A DNA stretch of 64,000 nucleotides. Source: Chelatococcus reniformis. GTDB taxonomy: Bacteria; Pseudomonadota; Alphaproteobacteria; Rhizobiales; Beijerinckiaceae. Position 1 is the first letter of the stretch; each line of letters opens with the position of its first letter. Both the position numbers and the translations under genes were made by a program. This document shows, piece by piece, positions 9,069 to 18,296 of this stretch. The notes below the pieces were generated by a model, which ran no database searches, had not been told where the DNA came from, and worked only from the letters and a program-made list of their open reading frames with translations. Location of the stretch: assembly GCF_014640075.1 (NCBI RefSeq), contig NZ_BMGG01000002.1:434001-498000 (forward strand). Direction: 5' to 3'.

Positions 9069-12000
9069 ATGACAGCGTCCCTCAAGAAAGCGCTCGACGC
9101 CCTCGTGCGCGGCGACCGGCCGACCTTTTCCAGCGTTCCCGACAGCTTCGTTCCGCTGGTGCTCGCCGACCTCGCCCGCGGTCTGGCGCAGGCCGGCGAG
9201 GCGCCAGCCGCGCTCGCCTATGTGGCCCGCCAGGGGCAGCGCCTGGCGTTGGTGGAAAGCGGCCTGAGCTTCGTCGCGCCCGATGTGGAGGTGCTGACCT
9301 TCCCCTCGTGGGACTGCCAGCCCTACGATCGCGTGTCGCCGATCAGCGCCATCACCGCGCGGCGCATGACGGTGCTGTCGCGCCTGGCGCGCACCCGATC
9401 GTCGGCCGAGCGGCCGCGCATCCTGCTGACCACCGTCAACGCGCTCGTGCAGCGGGTGCCGCCGCGGGCGCGCATCGCCGCCGAAACCTTCTCGGCCGCT
9501 CCGGGCAACGCCATCGCCATGGACGGGCTCATCCAGTGGCTGGAGATCAACGGCTTCAGCCGCACCGGCACGGTGCGCGACACCGGCGAGTACGCCCTGC
9601 GCGGCGGCATCCTCGATCTCTACGCGCCCGGCATGCCGCAGCCGATTCGCCTCGACTTCTTCGGCGACACGCTGGAGTCGATCCGCCCGTTCGATCCGGA
9701 GACGCAGCGCTCGACGGGCCAGCTGCGTTCGCTCGACCTGGTGCCGATGAGCGAGGTGCAACTCACCACCGAGACCATCCGCCGCTTCCGCCAGGCGTAT
9801 GTCGCCGCGTTCGGTGCGGCGACGCGGGACGACACGCTCTATGAAGCGGTGAGCGAGGGCCGGCGCCATCCCGGTCTCGAACACTGGCTGCCGCTCTTCC
9901 ACCAGAAGCTCGATACGCTGCTCGACTTTCTGCCGGGTGTGCCGCTGGTGCTCGACGAGCGCGTCGACGATGTGGCCGGCGAGCGTCTGGCCCAGGTGAA
10001 CGACTACTACGAGGCGCGCGTCGCCGGCATGGGCGTGAGCGGCGCCGGCGCTCCCTACAAGCCGGTCCGGCCCGAAACGCTCTACCTCGCAGCGGACGAG
10101 TGGTCGCAATACCTGCAGAAGGCGGACTTCGCGCGGGTCACCCCGTTCGCCCAGCCCGAGGGCGGCGGCCGCTCCGTCATCGACCTCGGTGCGCGCCAGG
10201 GCCGCAGCTTCGCGCCGGAGCGGGCCGACGAGACGGTCAACGTGTTCGAAGCGGCGGTTGGCCATATGGCGGCTCGCAAGGCCGAGGGTCGCCGCGTCGT
10301 CGTGGCCGCCTGGTCGGACGGCTCACGCGAGCGCCTGTCGCATGTCCTGGCCGATCACGGCGTCAAGGGGCTGCGCCCGGTGCCGAACTTCGCCCGGGCC
10401 GTGGCCCTGCCCCAAGCCGAGATCGGCATGGCGGTCTGGGGCATGGAGGAGGGCTTCGAGACCGGCGATCTCACCGTCGTCTGCGAGCAGGACGTCCTCG
10501 GCGACCGGCTGATCCGCCAGACCCGCCGATCCAAGCGGGCGCAGGATTTCATCGCCGAGGTCGGCAGCCTCAGCACCGGCGACGTCGTCGTCCACGTCGA
10601 CCATGGCATCGGCCGCTTCGTCGGCCTGCAGACCATCACCGTCGGCGGCGCACCGCACGACTGCCTGGAGCTCCACTATGCCGGCGGCGACAAGCTGTTC
10701 CTGCCGGTCGAGAATATCGAGCTTCTGTCCCGCTACGGCTCGGAAGACACCGAGGTCGTTCTCGACAAGCTGGGCGGCGTCGGCTGGCAGGCCCGCAAGG
10801 CCAAGCTCAAGAAGCGCATTCGCGAGATGGCGAGCGAGCTCATCAAGGTCGCCGCCGCCCGTGCGCTGCAGGACGCGCCCAAGGTGGTGCCGCCACCGGG
10901 CCTCTACGACGAGTTCGCCGCTCGCTTCCCCTACGACGAGACCGAGGACCAGCAGACCGCCATCGACGCGGTGATGGACGATCTCGCCCGCGGCCGGCCC
11001 ATGGACCGGCTGATCTGCGGCGACGTCGGCTTCGGCAAGACCGAGGTGGCGCTGCGGGCGGCATTCGCCGTCGCCCTGGCCGGCCAGCAGGTGGCGCTCA
11101 TCGCCCCCACCACGCTCCTGGTGCGCCAGCACTACCAGGGCTTCGTCCAGCGCTTCCAGGGCTTGCCGGTCAAGTTGGCGCAGGCGTCGCGGCTGATTGC
11201 GGCCGCGGAGCTCAAGCAGGTCAAGACGGGGCTGGCCGACGGCCAGGTCGACATCGTCGTGGGCACCCACGCGCTGCTGGGCAAGACCATCAAGTTCCGC
11301 GATCTCGGCCTCATCATCGTCGACGAGGAGCAGCACTTCGGCGTGGCGCACAAGGAGCGGCTGAAGGCCCTCAGGTCGGAGGTGCACGTGCTGACGCTGT
11401 CGGCAACGCCGATCCCGCGCACGCTTCAGCTGGCGCTGACCGGGGTCCGCGAGCTGTCGATCATCGCCACCCCGCCGGTCGACCGCCTGGCGGTGCGGAC
11501 TTTCGTCACGCCATTCGATCCGCTGACCATCCGCGAGGCGCTGCTGCGCGAGCGCTACCGCGGCGGTCAATCCTTCTATGTGGTGCCGCGCATCGAGGAT
11601 CTGGCCGAGGTCAGGACCTTCCTCGACGAGCACGTGCCCGAGGCGAAGGTGACCGTGGCGCACGGCCAGATGCCCGCCGGGCAGCTCGAGGATGTCATGA
11701 CCGCCTTCTACGAGGGCAAGTTCGACATCCTGCTGTCCACCACGATCATCGAGTCGGGTCTCGACATCCCGCGCGCCAACACGCTGATCGTGCACCGGGC
11801 CGACATGTTCGGCCTGGCCCAGCTCTATCAGCTGCGCGGCCGGGTCGGCCGGTCGAAGACGCGCGCCTACGCCCTGTTCACGGTGCCGGCCAACCGCACC
11901 ATCACGGTGACCGCCGACAAGCGGCTCAAGGTCCTCCAGAGCCTCGACACCCTGGGCGCCGGCTTCCAGCTCGCCAGCCACGACCTCGACATCCGCGGCG

Positions 12001-12593
12001 CCGGCAATCTCTTGGGCGACGAGCAGTCCGGCCACATCCGCGAGGTCGGCTACGAACTCTATCAGCAGATGCTCGAGGAGGCCGTCGCGCAGCTCAAGGC
12101 CGGCGTGGAGGACACGGTCGGCGACGAGCAATGGTCGCCGACGATCACCATCGGCACGGCCGTGATGATCCCGGAGCCCTACGTCCCCGATATCCAGCTC
12201 CGGCTCGGCCTTTACAAGCGCCTGTCGACGCTGGAGAGCGACCAGGAGATCGAGGCGTTCGGCGCCGAGATGATCGATCGCTTCGGGCCGCTGCCGCAGG
12301 AGGTGGAGCAACTGCTGAAGCTGGTCGCCATCAAGGCATTGTGTCTGCGCGCCAACGTCGCCAAGGTGGAGGCGGGACCCAAGGGCATCGTCGTCTCCTT
12401 CCGCGACAACAGCTTCGCCAATCCCGAAGGGCTGGTCGGCTACGTGGCCGAGCAGGGCTCGCTGGCCAAGGTGCGGCCGGACATGACCATCGTCTTCATC
12501 GACGACTTCGATACGCCCGAGGCCAGGCTCAAGGGCACGGCCCGGTTGCTGCGCGATCTCGTGCGCATCGCCGAGCGCAAGAAGGCAGCGTGA
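9069..12593 (+). CDS. mfd: Transcription-repair coupling factor Mfd
   Basis: 1174-aa DNA translocase that removes RNA polymerase stalled at lesions and recruits UvrA; the window also carries uvrA. The N-terminal UvrB-like region includes FPSWDCQPYDRVSP and GEYALRGGILDLY. The RNA polymerase-interaction domain starts near 490 (GDVVVHVDHGIGRF). The RecG-like motor has Walker A CGDVGFGKTE (about 655), DEEQHFGVAHKE, SATPIPRTL and QLRGRVGRS. The C-terminal TRCF domain ends near IAERKKAA. Length is as expected and no key motif is missing. Confidence 0.98.
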   Translation: MTASLKKALDALVRGDRPTFSSVPDSFVPLVLADLARGLAQAGEAPAALAYVARQGQRLALVESGLSFVAPDVEVLTFPSWDCQPYDRVSPISAITARRMTVLSRLARTRSSAERPRILLTTVNALVQRVPPRARIAAETFSAAPGNAIAMDGLIQWLEINGFSRTGTVRDTGEYALRGGILDLYAPGMPQPIRLDFFGDTLESIRPFDPETQRSTGQLRSLDLVPMSEVQLTTETIRRFRQAYVAAFGAATRDDTLYEAVSEGRRHPGLEHWLPLFHQKLDTLLDFLPGVPLVLDERVDDVAGERLAQVNDYYEARVAGMGVSGAGAPYKPVRPETLYLAADEWSQYLQKADFARVTPFAQPEGGGRSVIDLGARQGRSFAPERADETVNVFEAAVGHMAARKAEGRRVVVAAWSDGSRERLSHVLADHGVKGLRPVPNFARAVALPQAEIGMAVWGMEEGFETGDLTVVCEQDVLGDRLIRQTRRSKRAQDFIAEVGSLSTGDVVVHVDHGIGRFVGLQTITVGGAPHDCLELHYAGGDKLFLPVENIELLSRYGSEDTEVVLDKLGGVGWQARKAKLKKRIREMASELIKVAAARALQDAPKVVPPPGLYDEFAARFPYDETEDQQTAIDAVMDDLARGRPMDRLICGDVGFGKTEVALRAAFAVALAGQQVALIAPTTLLVRQHYQGFVQRFQGLPVKLAQASRLIAAAELKQVKTGLADGQVDIVVGTHALLGKTIKFRDLGLIIVDEEQHFGVAHKERLKALRSEVHVLTLSATPIPRTLQLALTGVRELSIIATPPVDRLAVRTFVTPFDPLTIREALLRERYRGGQSFYVVPRIEDLAEVRTFLDEHVPEAKVTVAHGQMPAGQLEDVMTAFYEGKFDILLSTTIIESGLDIPRANTLIVHRADMFGLAQLYQLRGRVGRSKTRAYALFTVPANRTITVTADKRLKVLQSLDTLGAGFQLASHDLDIRGAGNLLGDEQSGHIREVGYELYQQMLEEAVAQLKAGVEDTVGDEQWSPTITIGTAVMIPEPYVPDIQLRLGLYKRLSTLESDQEIEAFGAEMIDRFGPLPQEVEQLLKLVAIKALCLRANVAKVEAGPKGIVVSFRDNSFANPEGLVGYVAEQGSLAKVRPDMTIVFIDDFDTPEARLKGTARLLRDLVRIAERKKAA

Positions 12594-12598
12594 GGGCC

Positions 12599-12702
12599 AG
12601 AACGTTTTCGAGCGAAGTGGACGCCGGTTCGCGTGAAGAAAACGCGACAAAACAAACAGATAGAGCATTTCGGCGATTCGAAGAAACGCGGAAATGCTCT
12701 AG
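12599..12702 (+). repeat. Palindromic intergenic repeat, copy 1 (units B+C)
   Basis: Unit B is an imperfect palindrome beginning CGTTTTCGAGCGAAGTGG and ending GAAGAAAACG. Unit C has arms AGAGCATTTC and GAAATGCTCT around a GATTCGAAGAAACG loop and ends in CTAG. Near-identical copies occur at 13645-13750, 40175-40279 (inverted) and 53009-53111. This copy lies between the convergent mfd and FrnE-like genes and may act as a bidirectional transcription end. Confidence 0.85.
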
Positions 12703-12754
12703 GCGCCCGTCCCGATCGGATGCGATCGTCCGATCGGCCGGACTTGCCGCCGGC

Positions 12755-13444
12755 TCAGGCCGGGGCGTTTGCGGTGGCGACGTTCTCGCCCGCGATCTTG
12801 GCCGCGATGCGCTGCATGTAACGGGCGAGCGTCGCCGGCTCCTGCGCGCCCGGAATGGCCAGCCGCTCGGCGAAAATAAAGCAGGGCACGCCCGTCACCC
12901 CGCCCTCCGCCGCGTAGCCGATCTCCTCCTGGACGCGACCGACATCGGCGTCGCCGGCCAGCAACTCGCCGACGACGTCGGCATCCATGCCGGCCTCGGC
13001 CGCGATCGCCTTGAGCACGGTCGCGTCGCCGATGTCGTCGCCTTCGATGAAGAAGCGGGTGAACAGCGCCTCCACCACCGCGCCCTGGACGTCGGCAGCC
13101 CCGGCCCAGCGGATCAGCCGGTGCGCATCGAGCGTGTTGGGCGAGCGCTTGATGCGGTCGAAGCGGAATCCGATGCCCTCCTTCTCGCCTTCCGCCGTCA
13201 GCCGTTCGGAGATGGAGCGCACCTTCTCGAGGCTGCCGAACTTGCGCTGCATATACTCCTGGCGGTCGAGCCCCTGGCGGGGAATAGTCGCGTCGAGCTG
13301 GAACGGCCGCCAGGTCAGCGCGACGGCGACATCAGGCGCCAGAGCAATGGCATGCTCGATGCGGCGCTTGCCGATGAAGCACCACGGGCAGACGACATCC
13401 GAGACCACATCGACATGGATGGGCAGGGCTTGGGCTGAGGACAC
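12755..13444 (-). CDS. DsbA-family FrnE-like thiol oxidoreductase
   Basis: 229-aa thioredoxin-fold protein of the FrnE/2-hydroxychromene-2-carboxylate isomerase branch of the DsbA family. The active-site motif CPWC (DVVCPWCFIGKRRIEHA) is near residue 20, a helical insertion follows, and the cis-proline region is GVTGVPCFIFAERLAIPGAQ. There is no signal peptide, so it is probably cytoplasmic. The start is a GTG at 13444, chosen because GGAG lies 8 nt upstream and the protein then begins just before the fold; the frame is open further upstream but without a motif. It is bracketed by two directly oriented copies of the intergenic repeat. Substrate unknown. Confidence 0.85.
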   Translation of the reverse strand: MSSAQALPIHVDVVSDVVCPWCFIGKRRIEHAIALAPDVAVALTWRPFQLDATIPRQGLDRQEYMQRKFGSLEKVRSISERLTAEGEKEGIGFRFDRIKRSPNTLDAHRLIRWAGAADVQGAVVEALFTRFFIEGDDIGDATVLKAIAAEAGMDADVVGELLAGDADVGRVQEEIGYAAEGGVTGVPCFIFAERLAIPGAQEPATLARYMQRIAAKIAGENVATANAPA

Positions 13445-13596
13445 GGGGGCATCTCCACGTGGCGGTCGGGCGCCGGCATTATGCGCCGCCCGACCGAGGG
13501 GTAAAGCGCGAAGCAGTCCGGACCGCCCGATGGTTCTCACGCCTGCGGCAAGCCCGCGTGGGGCAACGGCCGGATAGACCGTCGGATCCACCACAT

Positions 13597-13750
13597 TGGA
13601 GCGTGTTCCGCGCCTTCGATGATCCTCTCCACTGGCGAAATGTTCTAGAGCGTTTTCGAGCGAAGTGGACGCCGGTTCGCGTGAAGAAAACGCGACAAAA
13701 CAATCAGATAGAGCCTTTCGCGATTCGAAGAAACGCGGAAAGGCTCTCTA
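13597..13750 (+). repeat. Composite palindromic repeat, copy 2 (units A+B+C)
   Basis: A degenerate A unit (13597-13650, related to the A unit at 52954-53008) precedes units B and C (13645-13750), which nearly match copy 1. On the minus strand the terminal TAG (13750-13748) is the stop codon of the solute-binding protein gene. The roughly 300 bp between that stop and the FrnE-like start holds nothing else recognisable. Confidence 0.8.
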
Positions 13751-15568
13751 GCGGCTGACCGGCGCGGTGTCGCGCGCCTGCCACCACTGCTCCGGGTAGG
13801 GGCCGTAGAGGGGCAATTGCGCCGGCCGGCCGATGCGGTTCGTGCGGGCGATCCAGAAGTCCGAGAGGTGGAAGAGGGGAATGACGTAGAAGCCGGAGAG
13901 CAGCGTGCGGTCGAGCGCGCGGGCCGCCGCGTCGAACGCCTCCGCGCTGTCTGCGGCCAGCAGCGCGGCGATCATGGCGTCGACCGCCGGCGAGCGGGCG
14001 CCCGCGAAGTTGAAGGACGCCTCCCGATCCGCCGATTGCGAGCCCCAGCGGAAGTACTGTTCGTTGCCCGGCGACGGCGACACCGGCCAGGACGCGATGA
14101 TCATGTCGTAGTCGAAACGCTGGCGGCGACGCTCGTACTGAACCGTGTCGACGAGCCGCACGCGCGTCGCGATGCCGATCCAACGCAGACTGTCGGCCAG
14201 GTTGAGAGCCAGCCGCTCCTGCTCGCGGGTGACCACCATGATCTCGATCGTCAGCGGCTCGCCGCTCGGCTGCTTCAGGGCGCTGCCGTCGAGGCGCAGG
14301 CCGGCGGCCTCCAGCTGCGTCAGCGCGCGCTGGAAGGCCTCTCGGTCCCGCCCCGTGCCGTCGGCCGAGGCGGGACGCCAGCTGCCGTCCATGATGTCCG
14401 CCCGCACGGCGTTTGGAAACGGCGCGAGGAGCTTGCGCTCCAACGGACCGGCCGGCCGTCCCGTGGAGGCCATCGGTGATTCCGCGAAGTAGCTGCTCGT
14501 GCGCTCGTAGAGCCCGTAGTAGAGATTACGGTTCACCCAATCGAAGTCGAACAGGTACGATAGAGCTTCGCGGACGCGGATGTCGGTAAACTTGGCACGG
14601 CGCGTGTTGAAGACGAATCCCGACATGCCCTTGGGCAACAACGAGCGCGGATGTTCCTTGACAATGCGCCCGTCATTGACAGCCGGGATGTCATAGGCCT
14701 GCGTCCAGCGGGCAGGATCGTGCTCAACCCTGACGTCGTAGAGCCCCGCCTTGAACGCTTCGAACAGGCTGTTGGCGTCGCGGTAATAGTCGTAGCGGAT
14801 CTCGTTGAAGTTGATGGTGCCCCGGTTGACGGGAAGCTCGGCGCCCCAGTACGCAGGGTCGCGCCGGTAGGTGATGCTCTCGCCGGGCTTGACCGTGTCG
14901 ACCATGTAGGGCCCGGAGCCGACCAGCGGTTTGAACCCGGCAGCGTCGAAGTGCGCCGCGTCCGTCGCGTGCTTGGGCAGCACCGGCATCAGGCCGAGGA
15001 TGAGCGGCAGCTCCCGGTCGTCGGCCTGGCTGAGGTCGAACCGGATGGTATGCGGATCGATGATCTCGATGCGCGAGACCTTGGCGTAGGAGTTGCGGTA
15101 GTTCGGCCGGCCGCTTTTCCTGAGCAGCTCCAGGCTGAACTTCACGTCGTCGGCGGTGATCGGGACACCATCGGAGAATTTTGCGCGGGGGTCGAGCCGG
15201 AATGTGACGTAGGAGCGGTCGTCCGGCGTCTCGATCGACCGGGCGATGAGCCCGTACAGCGTGAAGGGCTCGTCGAGCGAGCGCTTCATCAGCGAGTCGA
15301 TGCTGAGCGTTGCCACCCCGAGCGCGGCTGTGAGCCCCTTCACCGGGAAGGGGTTGAGGCTGTCGAAGGTGCCCGGGACGCCGAGCGTCAGCCGGCCCCC
15401 GCCGGCGCCGTCGGGGGCCGCGTAGGACAATCGGTCGAAGCCGGCTTGCAGCCGGGGTTCGCCGTGCATGGCGATGCCGTTGCTCTCGCGCGCGCCGGCT
15501 CCAGCCGAGATCGCCAGGGCGAGTGCGACGAGGCCGGCGCGGTACGAAAAGCGGCCAAGTATCAGCAT
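13748..15568 (-). CDS. Periplasmic peptide-binding protein (SBP family 5, YejA-like)
   Basis: 606-aa ABC-transporter solute-binding protein. A Sec signal peptide is seen (hydrophobic VALALAISAGAGA near residues 14-26). The sequence then gives MHGEPRLQAGFDRLSY and GGRLTLGVPGTFDSLNPF, characteristic of YejA-type oligopeptide/microcin C binding proteins. Family motifs DGVPITADDVKFSLELL and RVREALSYLFDFDW follow. No permease or ATPase gene is adjacent, so it is an orphan in this window. The upstream gap is 511 bp and no strong ribosome site precedes the ATG. Ligand specificity cannot be told from sequence. Confidence 0.88.
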   Translation of the reverse strand: MLILGRFSYRAGLVALALAISAGAGARESNGIAMHGEPRLQAGFDRLSYAAPDGAGGGRLTLGVPGTFDSLNPFPVKGLTAALGVATLSIDSLMKRSLDEPFTLYGLIARSIETPDDRSYVTFRLDPRAKFSDGVPITADDVKFSLELLRKSGRPNYRNSYAKVSRIEIIDPHTIRFDLSQADDRELPLILGLMPVLPKHATDAAHFDAAGFKPLVGSGPYMVDTVKPGESITYRRDPAYWGAELPVNRGTINFNEIRYDYYRDANSLFEAFKAGLYDVRVEHDPARWTQAYDIPAVNDGRIVKEHPRSLLPKGMSGFVFNTRRAKFTDIRVREALSYLFDFDWVNRNLYYGLYERTSSYFAESPMASTGRPAGPLERKLLAPFPNAVRADIMDGSWRPASADGTGRDREAFQRALTQLEAAGLRLDGSALKQPSGEPLTIEIMVVTREQERLALNLADSLRWIGIATRVRLVDTVQYERRRQRFDYDMIIASWPVSPSPGNEQYFRWGSQSADREASFNFAGARSPAVDAMIAALLAADSAEAFDAAARALDRTLLSGFYVIPLFHLSDFWIARTNRIGRPAQLPLYGPYPEQWWQARDTAPVSR

Positions 15569-16079
15569 GGACGGATGGAAGGAGGGTTCCGCAAGGACGG
15601 CACCGGGCTGGGCGAATCAGGGACGGCCCTCTGTGGCCGCGAACCTGAGCGTTTTCTTGTCGCCCGAATCCGATCAAGTCCTTTCGTGTCGCGCGTTGGC
15701 AACGCGCCCGGGCGGGGCGGGGCGAGCACGCCGGCAGTCAAGCGGTCGAGCGCGCGGGCGGCCACCGCCTTGGCGCGCGAGGCCGCGGGCAGGGTCGAGC
15801 GCCGAAGGGACTGGAAACGGGGCGGGTTAGGGGGTAAAGGGACCCCAACTTTGTCGGTCATTCATCCGCCTTATTCGCAACCGAAGCACGTCGTGCCGAT
15901 CGAGGGCGAGCAGGGCGCAGAGGCGCTCTTCGGGTCAATACCGCGGCATACCGCAAAACGGGCTCTTCCTCTGGCAATGATCGACATCAACGACATGTGT
16001 AAAGGCGCTCGACGGCGCATGCCTGCGCATTAAACAAGAGCGCACCGGGGTCCGTGCTGTGATCGAAGGGATATCTTGC
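15569..16079. other. 511-bp divergent intergenic region
   Basis: Lies between the binding-protein gene and the IalB-family gene, so it should hold two divergent promoters. A Pro/Arg-rich 99-codon minus-strand frame (15562-15861) overlaps the upstream gene and has no recognisable motif. I see no strong promoter match or repeat. Confidence 0.5.
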
Positions 16080-16856
16080 ATGACATTCATCAACAGGTCT
16101 GCGCGCCTCGGCGCGGCCCGCGCGGCTGTGGGACTGCTCGCCGCCAGCATGGCCGCGCTGGCTCCGGCCGCAGCATTCGCGCAGCAGAAGAAGCCGGCGG
16201 CGCAGCCGGCCCCCGCCCAGCAGCCGGCCCCGGCGCAGCAGCAGGGCGCCCCCTCCGGCCCGACCGTGGTTGCCGTGAAGTCCGAGCCGTCGCAGCCGGA
16301 CTGGACCAAGGTGTGCGGCAAGGATCCGTCGAACCAGAAGGAAATCTGCTACACCACACGCGACTTCGTCTCCGACCAGGGGCAGCCCGTCCTCGCCGTC
16401 GCCGTCTATGACGTGAAGGGCGAGCCGGCGAAGATGATGCGCTTCCTGCTCCCGCTCGGCCTGCTGATCCAGCCGGGCATCCGCGTCACCGTCGATCAGG
16501 GCCAGGCCACCGAAGGCCGCTTCGCGCTCTGCTTCCCCAACGGCTGCTTCGCCGAGGTGCCGATCAAGGAAGCCGACATCACCGCCCTGAAGAAGGCGAC
16601 GACCGTCAACGTCAGCGTCCAGAACCAGGTCGCCAACGTGGTCACCTTCCAGGTGCCGCTGGCCGGATTCCAGAAGGGCTTCGACGGGGCGGCGATCGAC
16701 CCGAAGGTGCTCGAGGAGCAGCAGAAGAAGCTGCAGGAAGAGCTGCAGAAGCGCAGCGAAGAGATGCGCAAGAAGATGGAGGCCTCGGGCCAGGCAGCAC
16801 CGGCGGCCGGCGCCGCTCCGGCTCCGACCGTCCCGGCTCCCGCGCCCAAGCAGTAA
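16080..16856 (+). CDS. Invasion-associated locus B (IalB) family periplasmic protein
   Basis: 258-aa exported protein. A signal peptide ends near AAAFAQ (about residue 35), followed by a Pro/Ala/Gln-rich linker. The IalB domain (about 70-200) has paired cysteines in KVCGKD/EICYTTRDF and LCFPNGCFAEV. A Lys/Glu-rich coiled-coil tail (KKLQEELQKRSEEMRKK) and a Pro/Ala C-terminus follow. In Bartonella IalB affects erythrocyte invasion, but homologues are widespread in free-living alphaproteobacteria and their role is unclear. The ATG at 16080 has GAAGGG 9 bp upstream. The coiled-coil tail is an unusual addition. Confidence 0.82.
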   Translation: MTFINRSARLGAARAAVGLLAASMAALAPAAAFAQQKKPAAQPAPAQQPAPAQQQGAPSGPTVVAVKSEPSQPDWTKVCGKDPSNQKEICYTTRDFVSDQGQPVLAVAVYDVKGEPAKMMRFLLPLGLLIQPGIRVTVDQGQATEGRFALCFPNGCFAEVPIKEADITALKKATTVNVSVQNQVANVVTFQVPLAGFQKGFDGAAIDPKVLEEQQKKLQEELQKRSEEMRKKMEASGQAAPAAGAAPAPTVPAPAPKQ

Positions 16857-16960
16857 GGCGACCGCGCTCCGAGGCCGATAGGGCGTCGGGGCGCCACTGC
16901 CGGCCGCGCCCGCACGATCGTGCGGCTCGGGTCTTGGCGACGGGTTTTTGCTTTCAAGTC

Positions 16961-17032
16961 GATGGATGGTCGGGTCAGGCCCGACCATTTCTATTCTCAA
17001 CGTCACGGTCGGGCTTGACCCGGCCATCCATC
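16961..17032. repeat. 26-bp inverted repeat between convergent genes
   Basis: Arms at 16961-16986 and 17007-17032 differ at two positions and are separated by a 20-bp AT-richer loop. Each arm contains GATGGATGG and GGTCGGGC/GCCCGACC-type palindromic sequence, so each can also fold on itself. It lies between the IalB-family gene and the convergent cyclase gene. It is likely a bidirectional terminator or a dispersed repeat. Confidence 0.75.
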
Positions 17033-17045
17033 CCATGGCGAAGCT

Positions 17046-18296
17046 TTAGCCCGCGAGGTCGATCCGGGGACCGGTGGCGCCATTGAGCAGCCGCTTGAGG
17101 TGATAGCTCGCGAGGCCGTCGAGCGGCCGCTGGCCGACCAGCGCGGCGAAGGCGGCGATCGTGCCTGAATCGTTGCGCTCGAGCTTGGCGAAGGCCTCAT
17201 GATAGCTGCGGGTCGCGGGATCGGCGAGCGCCGCCTCGGACAGCGGCTCCCACGCTCGCAATGCCTCCGCCTTGCCGCGCAGCAACAGATCGCCGATCGG
17301 ACGCCCGCCGAAGCCGTCGACCCGATCCGCCAGGTTGGCGCTGACACAGATGCGCGTGCCGAGCGGTTTGTTGGCCGATTCGAGCCGCGCCGCGGTGTTG
17401 ATGGTGTCGCCGTAGGCCGTGTAGTCGAAAAACCGGCCGCCGCCGAAGTTGCCGACGATGGCAGGTCCCGCATGCGCACCGATCCGTGTGGCGCCCACAT
17501 CGATCCCCTTGTCGCACGACCAGCGCCTGCGGAACTCTTCGGCGAAGGCATCCAGCTCGAGAGCGCAGGCGACGGCACGGCTGGCGTGATCGGGCTGATC
17601 GCCGGGCGCTCCGAACAGCACGTGCAACGCATCGCCGACGATCTTCGCCACGGTGCCCTCGTGCGCGAAGACGATGTCTGTCATGCCGATGAGGTAGTCG
17701 TTGAGCAGCGCCGCCAGCACCGTGGGATCGATCGCTTCGACCAGCTTGGTGAAGCCGGTCACGTCGGTGAACAGCGAGGTGACGTCGCGGCGCTCGCCGC
17801 CGTTCAACCGCTGGGCGTCGATGGCGAGGCGTTCCGCAAGGTTGGGCGAGAAGTAGCGCGACAGCGCGGCATGGGCGCGCTCGGCGTCGAGCTGCCGCTG
17901 GCGCGCCTCGCGGATGCGGGTGATATGGCGCAGCGTCTTGTCGATCGTCGTCTCGAGGTCGGTAAAGTCGATCGGCTTGGTGACGAAGTCGAACGCACCG
18001 CGATTCATGGCGGAGCGGATGTTGGCCATGTCGCCGTAGGCGGAGACGATGACGGTCGAGACATCCTCGTCGGTCTGCTGCAGGCGCTCCAGCAGGGCGA
18101 GTCCATCCATGCGCGGCATGTTGATGTCGCTCACCACCACATCGATGCCGACGTGGCTCTCGATCAGGGACAGCGCTTCGACGCCATCGTGCGCGAACAG
18201 GAAGGCAAGCTGGCCGGCGCGGATCTGGCGCCTGAACCGCTGCAGCAACAGGGGCTCCAGGTCCGGCTCGTCGTCGACGACGAGGATCGTGATCAC
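17046..18296 (-). CDS. Response regulator with class III adenylate/guanylate cyclase output domain
   Basis: 416-aa cytoplasmic protein. The receiver domain (1-125) has acidic residues D8/D9, phospho-acceptor D57 (SDINMPRMDG) and K107 (FVTKPID). A short helical linker leads to a class III nucleotidyl cyclase domain (about 150-345). Metal-binding residues are in SLFTDVTGFTKL and KIVGDALHVLFG, with the transition-state region YTAYGDTINTAARLES. A C-terminal tail of about 70 residues has no clear domain. Its start overlaps the preceding receiver gene by 4 bp (ATGA), the last step of a three-gene relay. Product is probably cAMP by family; not proven by sequence. Confidence 0.92.
   Translation of the reverse strand: MITILVVDDEPDLEPLLLQRFRRQIRAGQLAFLFAHDGVEALSLIESHVGIDVVVSDINMPRMDGLALLERLQQTDEDVSTVIVSAYGDMANIRSAMNRGAFDFVTKPIDFTDLETTIDKTLRHITRIREARQRQLDAERAHAALSRYFSPNLAERLAIDAQRLNGGERRDVTSLFTDVTGFTKLVEAIDPTVLAALLNDYLIGMTDIVFAHEGTVAKIVGDALHVLFGAPGDQPDHASRAVACALELDAFAEEFRRRWSCDKGIDVGATRIGAHAGPAIVGNFGGGRFFDYTAYGDTINTAARLESANKPLGTRICVSANLADRVDGFGGRPIGDLLLRGKAEALRAWEPLSEAALADPATRSYHEAFAKLERNDSGTIAAFAALVGQRPLDGLASYHLKRLLNGATGPRIDLAG

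Noticed and set aside
10100-13438. A 1,112-codon plus-strand frame overlapping mfd and running into the FrnE-like gene
   Set aside because: It is out of frame with mfd, Arg/Gly-rich and motif-free; only mfd has family support there.
15562-15861. 99-codon minus-strand frame upstream of the peptide-binding protein
   Set aside because: Overlaps the downstream gene start, is Pro/Arg/Ser-rich and has no motif.
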